This document shows positions 1 through 6,025 of a stretch of 6,852 nucleotides of DNA, piece by piece. The DNA is from Alphaproteobacteria bacterium (GTDB lineage Bacteria > Pseudomonadota > Alphaproteobacteria > Micavibrionales > Micavibrionaceae), in the NCBI GenBank assembly GCA_023301785.1, contig JALZUF010000133.1, positions 1-6,852 on the forward strand, read 5' to 3'. The notes under the pieces are model-generated. The model did not search any database. It was given only the letters and a program-made list of their open reading frames with translations, and had not been told where the DNA came from. Both the position numbers and the translations under genes were made by a program. How positions within the stretch are numbered: the first letter of the stretch is position 1; every line of letters begins with the position of its first letter.

Positions 1-92
1 GAGTAAAGTTTAAACAAGATACCTGCAACTCACTGGGCGAGTGTTTTAATAGTTTTCAACAGGTAGTTTTGAAGTTATTCACAGAGTTATAA
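1..92 (+). CDS. possible 3' tail of a plus-strand gene entering from the left edge
   Basis: The plus-strand frame beginning at base 3 is open from the window edge to a TAA at 90-92, about 29 codons, while every other frame on both strands is interrupted in this stretch. If real, it is the C-terminal end of a protein (ending VLKLFTEL) that converges on the thioredoxin gene, with 15 bases between the two stop codons. I do not recognise the peptide. An open frame of this length can arise by chance in AT-rich DNA, and the same bases hold DnaA-box-like repeats that could mean the region is non-coding. Confidence is low. Confidence 0.2.
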   Translation, partial: VKFKQDTCNSLGECFNSFQQVVLKLFTEL

Positions 93-95
93 ACA
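53..95 (+). promoter_or_regulatory. cluster of three DnaA-box-like 9-mers
   Basis: Three 9-mers on the plus strand resemble the DnaA box TTATCCACA: TTTTCAACA (53-61, two mismatches), TTATTCACA (75-83, one mismatch) and TTATAAACA (87-95, two mismatches). All point the same way within 43 bases, and their starts are 22 and 12 bases apart. The surrounding DNA is AT-rich. This could be the edge of a replication origin, a DnaA-controlled promoter, or chance similarity in AT-rich sequence. The window ends too soon on the left to decide. Confidence 0.3.
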
Positions 96-107
96 TAATC
101 CGTGTTT

Positions 108-635
108 TTACAGGGTGTTATTTTTAATTTTGGAGACCCATTGGGGGGCATTCCAATCATCATTAACGCCAGTTATGGTTTCAAATATGGCAAATGAAGG
201 TGTCATAACGAACGTTTCAGGCAACTTGATAGTGTTAAACATATCTTGTGAAATATGTTTGTCTTGATCGAATCCAATGATTAAATTTTTGTGATCTTTC
301 ATTTTATATTTTTTCAAGAATTTTTGAACATCGCCAGATTTATTATTAACCGCAAAAGCCAAAACGGAAATATCTGGGTTATCTTTTGCAAATTTAATAA
401 TTTCTGGAATTTCCTCGACACATGGGGGGCACCACGTTGCCCAAAAATGAATGATTACAATATTGTTTGCGAAATCTTGCGTTGAAATACTTTTTCCTTC
501 TAAGTTTTCAAATTGAAAATGGTCTATTTTTGTAAATTGTTGCTGGCCTTTTAAAGGGCTATCATTATTAGAGACTTGCGTGATTAAAAACCCTACAAGC
601 AAAATAAGAGCTAAAATTAAAACGTTATATTTCAT
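108..635 (-). CDS. membrane-anchored TlpA/ResA-type thiol-disulfide oxidoreductase
   Basis: This 175-residue protein is a periplasmic thioredoxin-fold reductase, probably keeping apocytochrome c CXXCH cysteines reduced before haem attachment. One hydrophobic segment (about residues 4-20) has no lipobox cysteine and looks like an uncleaved anchor. The thioredoxin domain follows, with the active site WCPPC at residues 68-72 (C69, C72) in the usual FWATWCPPC setting and the cis-proline in LPET (P139). The length fits ResA/TlpA/CcmG proteins. Its ATG lies inside the end of ccsA, an 11-base overlap, with AAAGG (646-650) about 10 bases upstream, which suggests translational coupling. Its place as last gene of a resB-ccsA operon argues for the ResA role rather than a general TlpA role. 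Its electron donor (CcdA or DsbD) is not in the window. The exact subfamily is inferred from context. Confidence 0.92.
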   Translation of the reverse strand: MKYNVLILALILLVGFLITQVSNNDSPLKGQQQFTKIDHFQFENLEGKSISTQDFANNIVIIHFWATWCPPCVEEIPEIIKFAKDNPDISVLAFAVNNKSGDVQKFLKKYKMKDHKNLIIGFDQDKHISQDMFNTIKLPETFVMTPSFAIFETITGVNDDWNAPQWVSKIKNNTL

Positions 636-2328
636 TATGGCTTTGCCTTTTTATGCAAGTAGCGAATACTCCTATAAAAAGAAGCTCCAAAATGCAAAAT
701 ACAGATATGCCTAAGGCAACGCCTGTGATGAAGCCATAGGAATGCAAGCCAACATTTAGTAAATTCACGCCAAACCAAGCGATTACAACCACGATTGATA
801 ATAGTGCTGCGCCTATCATAAAGCCAATTTCATTCATGTGACCGCTAATTTTATTGTGTAGAATCCAAATGAGCCACAGCACAATAAGTAACGCACCATT
901 TTCCTTAGGGTCCCACCCCCAAAAACGTCCCCACGATTGATCTGCCCAAATTCCCCCTAAAATTGTACCGATTATAGTGAATAGAAGGGATATAATGGAA
1001 AGCGTAATAGAAGCTTGGTAAAGCCAATTAAGTTCAACACTATTTTGCTTTTTTAAGGATTTTTTGAAGAGATAATAATGAGCGATAAAAGCGGTTATAA
1101 AGCAAACTCCATATCCTATCGTGATACAAATGACGTGCGTGAGTAACCAGAAGTTAGTGTTTAAAACCGCGACAAGGGTTCCCATTGTATCTTCACTTGC
1201 AAAGCTTTTTGCTGTTACCAAGAAAAGACTTCCCGCAATGCTCCCCAATAGAATCCCCGTCTCACTTTTTTTCTTTTTTTCGATAAATAAAAACCCTAAG
1301 ACAGCGATGGCGCTTACAAAAATAATAGACTCATAGAGCGTTCCAACAGGGGGCCTTGAAAGAATATAAACCCTAAGCGCGATATCGAATATGTTCGCAA
1401 TAAGCCCTAGAGTAAGAAGCCCCCATGAAATTTTATAAAAGATAGGTTTATTGACTATCTGCTTGGCCGTAATGAATACGAAGCTAAGAAAAAATAAGAT
1501 CGTCGCGATATTAAGCAAATTTAATTGGTTGTAAAAATATTCAGTTTTTAATCTAGGTGTGAGTGTACTCTCTTGCAGTTCTTCAACATATTTATTCAAA
1601 TTTAATTGGTCATTCTCGCGATAAGCAAGCGCAATTCCGCTCCATTTTTGTAAGCTTAAGTTGTTTTCATCATTTGCATCTTTATTTAGTAAGGCATTCC
1701 AAGGCGATACAAATTTTTCTACGGAGTTTGTTGGAATTATACGAAGGAAATTATTATTCTGACCACCCGCTTCAATAATTTTTAACGCAGAAAATTTATT
1801 TTTTCCTCGCAGTTGAAAATAGTTCTGCTGTGGTGCACCATTTATATTAAGGGGGAGTAATCCAGTAAGTGACCTAAGTAACTCGGCATATTGAATGGCA
1901 TTTTCGTATAGCCTAACAAGGGCCTTATCATCTGTTGTCCATTTATTTGAATTGGTTTTTAATAAGTTGTCTATGTTCTCCTTATTTTGCTCTAATAAAT
2001 CTGTTATTTCAGCATAGGAATATTCTTTCCTCATGCCTTTTAGTCCCAATTTTTCTGGGTTTACAATCTTAAAAACAGGAAGCAATGCACCGCTTTCTGG
2101 TTGAAAAATTGTTAAGGCAAGCCACTGGTTGGCATCCATACCGGCGACATGACTATGACCGTGTATTTTTTTTAATAGAACATTTGAAAAACTATCAATG
2201 GGCTGTACGCGCCCATCGTATAAAATAGGTAGCGTACTCCATTTTCCAAGTTCAAGAGAATCGTTGGCATATCCCTTCGCGGGTAAAATACAAAACAAGG
2301 CGATTAGTAAAATTATTCTAACGAACAT
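625..2328 (-). CDS. ccsA: cytochrome c biogenesis protein CcsA/ResC (CcsA half of a CcsBA-like pair)
   Basis: This is the haem-handling half of the System II cytochrome c synthase, an inner-membrane protein that presents haem at its periplasmic face. It has 567 residues, far longer than a minimal CcsA of about 320-390. An N-terminal hydrophobic segment (1-21) is followed by a periplasmic domain of about 240 residues (LPILYDGRVQPID at 33-45, LPVFKIVNP at 83-91), as in the middle of epsilonproteobacterial CcsBA. The CcsA core starts near residue 268. It shows RPPVGTLYES (325-334), a likely P-His1 at H398, the tryptophan-rich WWD motif WGRFWGWDPKEN (466-477), a likely TM-His2 at H491 and P-His2 at H529. 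The His spacings (93 and 38) are close to those I remember for Helicobacter CcsBA. The ATG directly follows the resB TAA in the same frame, with AAGGA (2336-2340) seven bases upstream, so it is probably coupled to resB. Confidence 0.96.
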   Translation of the reverse strand: MFVRIILLIALFCILPAKGYANDSLELGKWSTLPILYDGRVQPIDSFSNVLLKKIHGHSHVAGMDANQWLALTIFQPESGALLPVFKIVNPEKLGLKGMRKEYSYAEITDLLEQNKENIDNLLKTNSNKWTTDDKALVRLYENAIQYAELLRSLTGLLPLNINGAPQQNYFQLRGKNKFSALKIIEAGGQNNNFLRIIPTNSVEKFVSPWNALLNKDANDENNLSLQKWSGIALAYRENDQLNLNKYVEELQESTLTPRLKTEYFYNQLNLLNIATILFFLSFVFITAKQIVNKPIFYKISWGLLTLGLIANIFDIALRVYILSRPPVGTLYESIIFVSAIAVLGFLFIEKKKKSETGILLGSIAGSLFLVTAKSFASEDTMGTLVAVLNTNFWLLTHVICITIGYGVCFITAFIAHYYLFKKSLKKQNSVELNWLYQASITLSIISLLFTIIGTILGGIWADQSWGRFWGWDPKENGALLIVLWLIWILHNKISGHMNEIGFMIGAALLSIVVVIAWFGVNLLNVGLHSYGFITGVALGISVFCILELLFIGVFATCIKRQSHNEI

Positions 2329-2340
2329 TTATCTATCCTT
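2329..2340 (-). promoter_or_regulatory. stop-start junction with ribosome binding site for ccsA
   Basis: On the minus strand the last codons of resB contain AAGGA (2336-2340), then the TAA stop (2329-2331), then immediately the ccsA ATG (2326-2328). The stop and start are adjacent codons in one frame. The Shine-Dalgarno match and its seven-base spacing support genuine re-initiation at this ATG rather than a sequencing error inside one long gene. Confidence 0.75.
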
Positions 2341-3450
2341 GCTTTTTAAATGAATGATAATATGTGTCAGTAATCCTAAGAAAATGATGAGCGTAGAAAT
2401 GTAAGGAAAATAGCGTCCTTCATTTTTAACCACATTCAGAACGGTGATTTCATTCTCGCCTGTTTGATCGAATGAAGATTGATAAAAGCTATACCCTCTG
2501 TAACGCAATGGTTTGTTCATACTAATGGTGGCGGGCCATACGTTTTTATTATCAAGAACAATAATCTCAGATTTATATTCACGTGCTTTGCGTGTGCCTG
2601 AATAATCAATTTTTTGGAAATCTTTAAGGCCAATCGCAAAGGGGAGTTCTGTTTTTTGTCGATCTAAAGATATTTCAACAGAGCCTTTGGGTGTTTTAAA
2701 AATTGGATTTTTTTGAATGTCCTCCATGATGATGTAGACGCCGTCATGATCAGGATTTTTTTGATCGGCCACACGTATAGTTAAACCAGAAAAATTAGCT
2801 TCTTTTTGTATTTCGGACTTTACACCATATAACATCATGTTTTGGGCTAAGCCCTGAAGGTTTTCGTAAGTTCCGTCTGGTGCTTTTGCGGCGCAGTTGT
2901 CACATTTTTGTATGATCTTAATTTCTAACGCGTCGTAATTAATTTGATCTCTTACCTGTAAGTTATCAAAGGAAACCGTCTTTATCGTTTCACCATCTGT
3001 TTTAAAATAAAGCGTACGATTATAATAATCTGAGTATGTACTTATATTTCGTCCTTCTGGAATGATCATAAAGCCTTCTTTATTGGAGAGAGCTGTAACA
3101 ATTCCCCCCAGTAAAAGTGTAAGAACACCAAGGTGCGTTAAAATAATTCCTGTTTTTTTCAATGACCAAGGGCTGTAAAAAACAAATTTGATGAGCAGTG
3201 AGACAAATAAAATGCCTATGGTTGCTAGGCCGCCAGGCGTTGGCACTGGGCCAATCCATAGAACGATAGAGCTAAAATACTTCTCCACCGCATCATAAAG
3301 ACCTATATCTTTTTGAGAAATCGTGCCCATGACGGTTAAAAACATTAACCATGGCAACAAGTAAAACAAGATGTGCGGTTTGGCAAAAAACAGGCCAATG
3401 CGATTGGTCTTTGCCCATATCTTGCCCCATATTTCGGAAGTAAAATTCAT
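2329..3450 (-). CDS. resB: cytochrome c biogenesis protein ResB/Ccs1 (CcsB half)
   Basis: This is the ResB/Ccs1 partner of CcsA in System II; together they form the membrane complex that exports haem and ligates it to apocytochromes. The 373-residue protein has membrane segments at about 27-43, 74-94 and 101-119, then a large periplasmic region (about 120-345) and a last membrane segment at 348-368. H106 in GIILTHLGVL matches the TM-His1 haem ligand position. The conserved ResB element MNKPLRYRGYSFYQSSFD spans 311-328. The periplasmic region holds a CDNC pair at C183/C186 that I cannot assign to a known role. The protein is shorter than Bacillus ResB but fits the ResB part of fused CcsBA. The ATG at 3448-3450 has no clear Shine-Dalgarno sequence; an in-frame TAG lies upstream with no other ATG between, so this start is the best available. 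It begins 32 bases after the nhaA stop. Confidence 0.94.
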   Translation of the reverse strand: MNFTSEIWGKIWAKTNRIGLFFAKPHILFYLLPWLMFLTVMGTISQKDIGLYDAVEKYFSSIVLWIGPVPTPGGLATIGILFVSLLIKFVFYSPWSLKKTGIILTHLGVLTLLLGGIVTALSNKEGFMIIPEGRNISTYSDYYNRTLYFKTDGETIKTVSFDNLQVRDQINYDALEIKIIQKCDNCAAKAPDGTYENLQGLAQNMMLYGVKSEIQKEANFSGLTIRVADQKNPDHDGVYIIMEDIQKNPIFKTPKGSVEISLDRQKTELPFAIGLKDFQKIDYSGTRKAREYKSEIIVLDNKNVWPATISMNKPLRYRGYSFYQSSFDQTGENEITVLNVVKNEGRYFPYISTLIIFLGLLTHIIIHLKSKDR

Positions 3451-3482
3451 AAGGCCGTTTTTAAGCTGAAAACCCTATAAAT

Positions 3483-4637
3483 TCAAGCTGATTTGCGGAT
3501 GGATAGCTTTAAAATACCATAAGCTGTCGCCGCAGAGAGTAGTGATCCAATTAAGATACTAAGTCGGACTTGCGACAAAACAGCATCATCTTCGAAAGCC
3601 AAGGTTCCAATAAATAAACTCATCGTAAAGCCGATACCTGCCAAAGCAGAGAGGCCATATATGTGAAGCCAATTTAAAGTTTTAGGCAAACTGCACAGCC
3701 CTGTTTTTACACCGATCCAGACAAGCGCAAAGATTCCAAGCTGCTTTCCTAATATCAAACCAAGAATGATCCCTAAAGGTATTGCTTCCATTAACAATGC
3801 TGGTGAAAAGCCTTTTAGGCTGACCCCTGCGTTGGCAAAGGCGAAAATGGGCATAATCATTAAGAACACCCATGGGTGCAAAGACTTCACCAAGCGTCTT
3901 GAAGGGCATCTTTCATCGTCGTCCATTGGAATACACATTGCCAAGAAAACACCAGCCAACGTTGCGTGAACTCCAGACTTTAAAACACAAACCCAAATAA
4001 AGAGGCCAATGAGGGCATAAGGTGTAATGCGCTTTATTCCACACAAGTTAAACCCGACAGCCACGAGCAAGCCTAAGCCGCTTAGCGCTAATGATAAAAA
4101 TGATAGGCCATCTGTATAAAAAAGTGCGATTACAATAATGGCACCTAAGTCATCAATAATGGCGAGTGAGAGCAGGAGTATTTTAAGCTCTTTGGGTAGT
4201 TTATTACCTACAATGGCAAGAATACCCAAGGCAAAGGCAATATCCGTTGCCATTGGGATGGCCCAACCTTGCATACCATAATCATCGCCAATATTAAGAG
4301 AAACATAAATCATGGCAGGTACGATCATGCCGCCAACAGCAGCGATAATAGGCAAAGACGCTTGCTTCACGCTAGATAGGTGCCCCATTAGGATTTCTTG
4401 TTTGATTTCTAAGCCAACAAGGAAAAAGAAAATCGCCATTAGACCGTCATTAATCCAAAGTAGAAGGGGTTTGTTAATGCCATAGGACCCAAGCTCTATG
4501 CTGAAAGGTGTGGCCAATAGGGCGTCGTAAAATGGCGAAAGTGGGGAGTTATTTACAATCATCGCAATAAGAGCGACGGCTATAAGCAGAATGCCACTAA
4601 ACTTATCACCATTATCGTTTTCAGATGCGCCAGCCAT
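3483..4637 (-). CDS. nhaA: Na+/H+ antiporter NhaA
   Basis: NhaA is an inner-membrane electrogenic antiporter that exchanges internal Na+ (or Li+) for external protons and supports pH and salt homeostasis. The 384-residue length is close to the 388 of the E. coli protein, and similarity is visible along the whole chain. Key residues are present: D132 in ATDIAFALG, the ion-binding pair D162/D163 in LAIIDDLGAI, H224 in LKSGVHATLAG, and K298 in the membrane segment equivalent to E. coli K300. LHPWV, FAFANAGVSL (266-275) and AGIGFTMSLFIG (333-344) are family signatures. The start is backed by AAAGGA (4644-4649), six bases before the ATG and overlapping the stop of the upstream peptidase gene; the gap is 10 bases, so the two are likely translationally coupled. 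No nhaR-type regulator is present. Nothing suggests truncation or loss of function. Confidence 0.98.
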   Translation of the reverse strand: MAGASENDNGDKFSGILLIAVALIAMIVNNSPLSPFYDALLATPFSIELGSYGINKPLLLWINDGLMAIFFFLVGLEIKQEILMGHLSSVKQASLPIIAAVGGMIVPAMIYVSLNIGDDYGMQGWAIPMATDIAFALGILAIVGNKLPKELKILLLSLAIIDDLGAIIVIALFYTDGLSFLSLALSGLGLLVAVGFNLCGIKRITPYALIGLFIWVCVLKSGVHATLAGVFLAMCIPMDDDERCPSRRLVKSLHPWVFLMIMPIFAFANAGVSLKGFSPALLMEAIPLGIILGLILGKQLGIFALVWIGVKTGLCSLPKTLNWLHIYGLSALAGIGFTMSLFIGTLAFEDDAVLSQVRLSILIGSLLSAATAYGILKLSIRKSA

Positions 4638-4647
4638 GTTAGGTCCT

Positions 4648-5703
4648 TTATTCGTCGTTCTCGTTGAAGATATTTCTATAGATCAAAATATTATGAAGCA
4701 AAGCATAAAAATTCTCAATACAAAGACGGCTCGTTGTTTCATAACTTGTATGATACTCCGTTGTTGGAATTTGTATCGTTGCACCAGACCACTTTCCATC
4801 TGAATTTTGAATAATACGCCCTAATTCTGTTGACCCTAAGCCAGAGGTATCCGTACCAAGGGCCGTTAAATAATCATCTTTAAATTGGTATGGGATAAGA
4901 GTTTCAATACACCTGTTCATAATGGTCTGAGTAAGATCAGCATTGAAAATTGCACTTTTATCACGATTTCTAAGGACGATAACTGCCCCTTCAACGGGCG
5001 CTACTTCGCGGTAGGGGCTGGTGTCTAATATAAGTAAGTTTTTCGTAACAATTTTATTTGCTCGCAGCCAATCCGTTATGAATGTCCAACTTTTACCAAT
5101 TTCCTCTTCGCACGTTAATAGCGCTCGTCCCTGAAAACCATTTTGAAAGAGGCAGTAGATGATGCCTAGTGAGACAACATTATCGATCTGTCCTTTTAAA
5201 TAAGTTCCGTCGGAATGTGCCGTTCTGGCGTAAGCGATTGGCGTGTTTACAGACATATTGTCCATGCCATGAATATTGAAACTGCAATTATCATTAATAA
5301 TGGCAGGGCCTTGTGTTGAAATCTTACCGTGACCTATTGTTTTTCCTGTTTCTGACTCATAGGCGTAAACATCTTCACCATCAAATCGCTCTCCAATCGC
5401 ATTCAACATATTGCGGCTTGGGGTCGCATCTTCGTTATATTTGTTTTCTTTAATATACTCTGCCGCATAGCCATAGTGCCCATCACCCATACTTATCAGG
5501 CCGTGGCGGTCTATGTGGGCAGAAATAATGGTATTGTTTGGTTTTGCGACCGAGACTTCAATTAACCCATTGTGTTTTGTAACAACAAGTCCGAGTTTTT
5601 CAAAATCTTCAATTAGAAATTTGATGAAATGTTGCTCATGTCCCACCACGGATGGGATGGCGAGATATTCTATCGTTTTGGCAACTACGGTATCGTAAGG
5701 CAT
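4648..5703 (-). CDS. M42-family-like metallo-aminopeptidase
   Basis: This looks like a cytosolic two-metal aminopeptidase of the M42 (TET/FrvX-like) group, which trims peptides from the N-terminus. With the start chosen here it has 351 residues, typical for M42. Likely metal and catalytic residues, in order, are H63 and D65 in AHIDRHG, D174 in KGQIDN, E199-E201 in CEEEIG, D227 in LILDTSP, and H318 in TEYHTSYE. Their order and spacing resemble archaeal TET peptidases, but the flanking motifs are divergent (HIDRHG where HxDEIG is usual), so the substrate is unknown. M20 and M28 relatives share part of this pattern and are the main alternatives. The frame extends to an ATG at 5740-5742, but that start lacks a ribosome site and lies within a possible promoter. 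The ATG at 5701-5703 follows AAGAGAG (5708-5714) by four bases and begins at a family-like N-terminus. It appears to be the first gene of the five-gene operon. Confidence 0.78.
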   Translation of the reverse strand: MPYDTVVAKTIEYLAIPSVVGHEQHFIKFLIEDFEKLGLVVTKHNGLIEVSVAKPNNTIISAHIDRHGLISMGDGHYGYAAEYIKENKYNEDATPSRNMLNAIGERFDGEDVYAYESETGKTIGHGKISTQGPAIINDNCSFNIHGMDNMSVNTPIAYARTAHSDGTYLKGQIDNVVSLGIIYCLFQNGFQGRALLTCEEEIGKSWTFITDWLRANKIVTKNLLILDTSPYREVAPVEGAVIVLRNRDKSAIFNADLTQTIMNRCIETLIPYQFKDDYLTALGTDTSGLGSTELGRIIQNSDGKWSGATIQIPTTEYHTSYETTSRLCIENFYALLHNILIYRNIFNENDE

Positions 5704-5707
5704 GAAG

Positions 5708-5714
5708 CTCTCTT
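5708..5714 (-). promoter_or_regulatory. ribosome binding site deciding the peptidase start
   Basis: AAGAGAG on the minus strand ends four bases before the ATG at 5701-5703. The competing in-frame ATG 39 bases upstream has no purine-rich site before it, so this site favours the shorter, 351-residue product. Confidence 0.5.
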
Positions 5715-5734
5715 TTATCTTAAAGCAAACAGAT

Positions 5735-5771
5735 ATTTTCATGCATAGGATGAAAATGAAAGGATTTTCAA
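5735..5771. repeat. overlapping inverted repeats (three ATTTTCA half-sites)
   Basis: ATTTTCAT (5735-5742) and ATGAAAAT (5750-5757) are perfect 8-base inverted repeats with a 7-base spacer. TGAAAAT (5751-5757) and ATTTTCA (5764-5770) form a second perfect 7-base pair with a 6-base spacer. The middle half-site is shared, so three half-sites of alternating orientation start 15 and 14 bases apart. The array lies 32 bases before the chosen peptidase start and overlaps the candidate minus-strand promoter, a position that suits an operator. If transcribed, the first pair could instead fold as a hairpin. Confidence 0.45.
5742..5771 (-). promoter_or_regulatory. candidate promoter of the peptidase-nhaA-ccs operon
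   Basis: On the minus strand TTGAAA (5766-5771) is followed after 18 bases by TATGCA (5742-5747). The -35 match is good and the -10 match is poor (three of six). Transcription would start near 5735, leaving a leader of about 30 bases before the ATG at 5701-5703 and excluding the upstream ATG. The assignment is tentative. Confidence 0.25.
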
Positions 5772-5797
5772 TAGTTTTGCCACATATAACAAAAATA

Positions 5798-5826
5798 TTG
5801 CAAATGTATGCGGAATTCCCTAAAAC
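5798..5826 (+). promoter_or_regulatory. candidate promoter of the SRP RNA gene
   Basis: TTGCAA (5798-5803) and TAAAAC (5821-5826) are separated by exactly 17 bases, each matching four of six sigma-70 consensus positions. The predicted start, 7-8 bases downstream, coincides with the first base of the terminal stem of the SRP RNA at 5834. That agreement is the main support. Confidence 0.5.
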
Positions 5827-5833
5827 TCTTCAC

Positions 5834-5927
5834 GGAAGATCGGCGCGGGCGAAATCTCGTTGGACTTGGTCAGGTCTGAGAAGAAGCAGCCACAGATGAA
5901 TTTTTTCGGGTCGCTGTCCGGTCTTCC
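5834..5927 (+). ncRNA. ffs: small signal recognition particle RNA (4.5S RNA)
   Basis: This is the RNA scaffold of the bacterial signal recognition particle; it binds Ffh and directs membrane-protein ribosomes to FtsY. The Ffh-binding domain is unmistakable: GGTCAGG (5868-5874), then TCT-GAGA-AGA, a stem capped by a GNRA tetraloop (5875-5884), then AGCAGCC (5885-5891), which matches the E. coli 4.5S RNA apical hairpin apart from the tetraloop and its closing pairs. The outer stem pairs GGAAGATCGG (5834-5843) with CCGGTCTTCC (5918-5927), ten pairs including one G-U. An inner stem pairs CGAAA (5850-5854) with the TTTTCG around 5903-5908. The length, about 94 nt, is normal for the Alu-less bacterial form. 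It sits 98 bases upstream of dnaX on the same strand. No clear terminator follows, so co-transcription with dnaX is possible. The ends are set by the terminal stem and may be off by a few bases. Confidence 0.93.
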
Positions 5928-6025
5928 ACTTTATTAAAGGTTTAACCCGCCTAAAGTTGGTTAAGACTCTCCTAAAAATCTTGTTGTTACTTGCGCCTTG
6001 TGAAGAATCTCGTTAAATCTAGGGT

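Noticed and set aside
31..45. Short hairpin CACT-GGGCG-AGTG followed by TTTT, resembling a plus-strand terminator
   Set aside because: The stem has only four pairs and there is no confirmed plus-strand gene to its left. It also points the wrong way to end the minus-strand operon.
3682..3909. Minus-strand 75-codon open frame inside nhaA
   Set aside because: It is an out-of-frame reading of a highly conserved antiporter gene with no independent support; the other short frames inside ccsA, nhaA and the peptidase gene were dropped for the same reason.
5740..5742. Upstream ATG giving a 364-residue peptidase
   Set aside because: It has no ribosome binding site, lies within an inverted repeat and a possible -10 region, and the 13 extra residues do not resemble a family N-terminus.
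5775..5783. TTTGCCACA in the divergent region, considered as a DnaA box
   Set aside because: It is a single copy with two mismatches, which is expected by chance in this length of sequence.
5702..5899. Plus-strand 65-codon open frame across the intergenic region
   Set aside because: Its 3' part is the SRP RNA and its 5' part overlaps the peptidase start on the other strand. The peptide has no recognisable features and there is no ribosome site.
5934..5945. TTAA pairs near the SRP RNA 3' end, considered as a CtrA site
   Set aside because: The spacing is four bases rather than the seven of the TTAA-N7-TTAA consensus.
5942..5964. Inverted repeat TTAACC/GGTTAA after the SRP RNA, considered as a terminator
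   Set aside because: The six-pair stem is AT-rich, has an 11-base loop and is not followed by a T-run.
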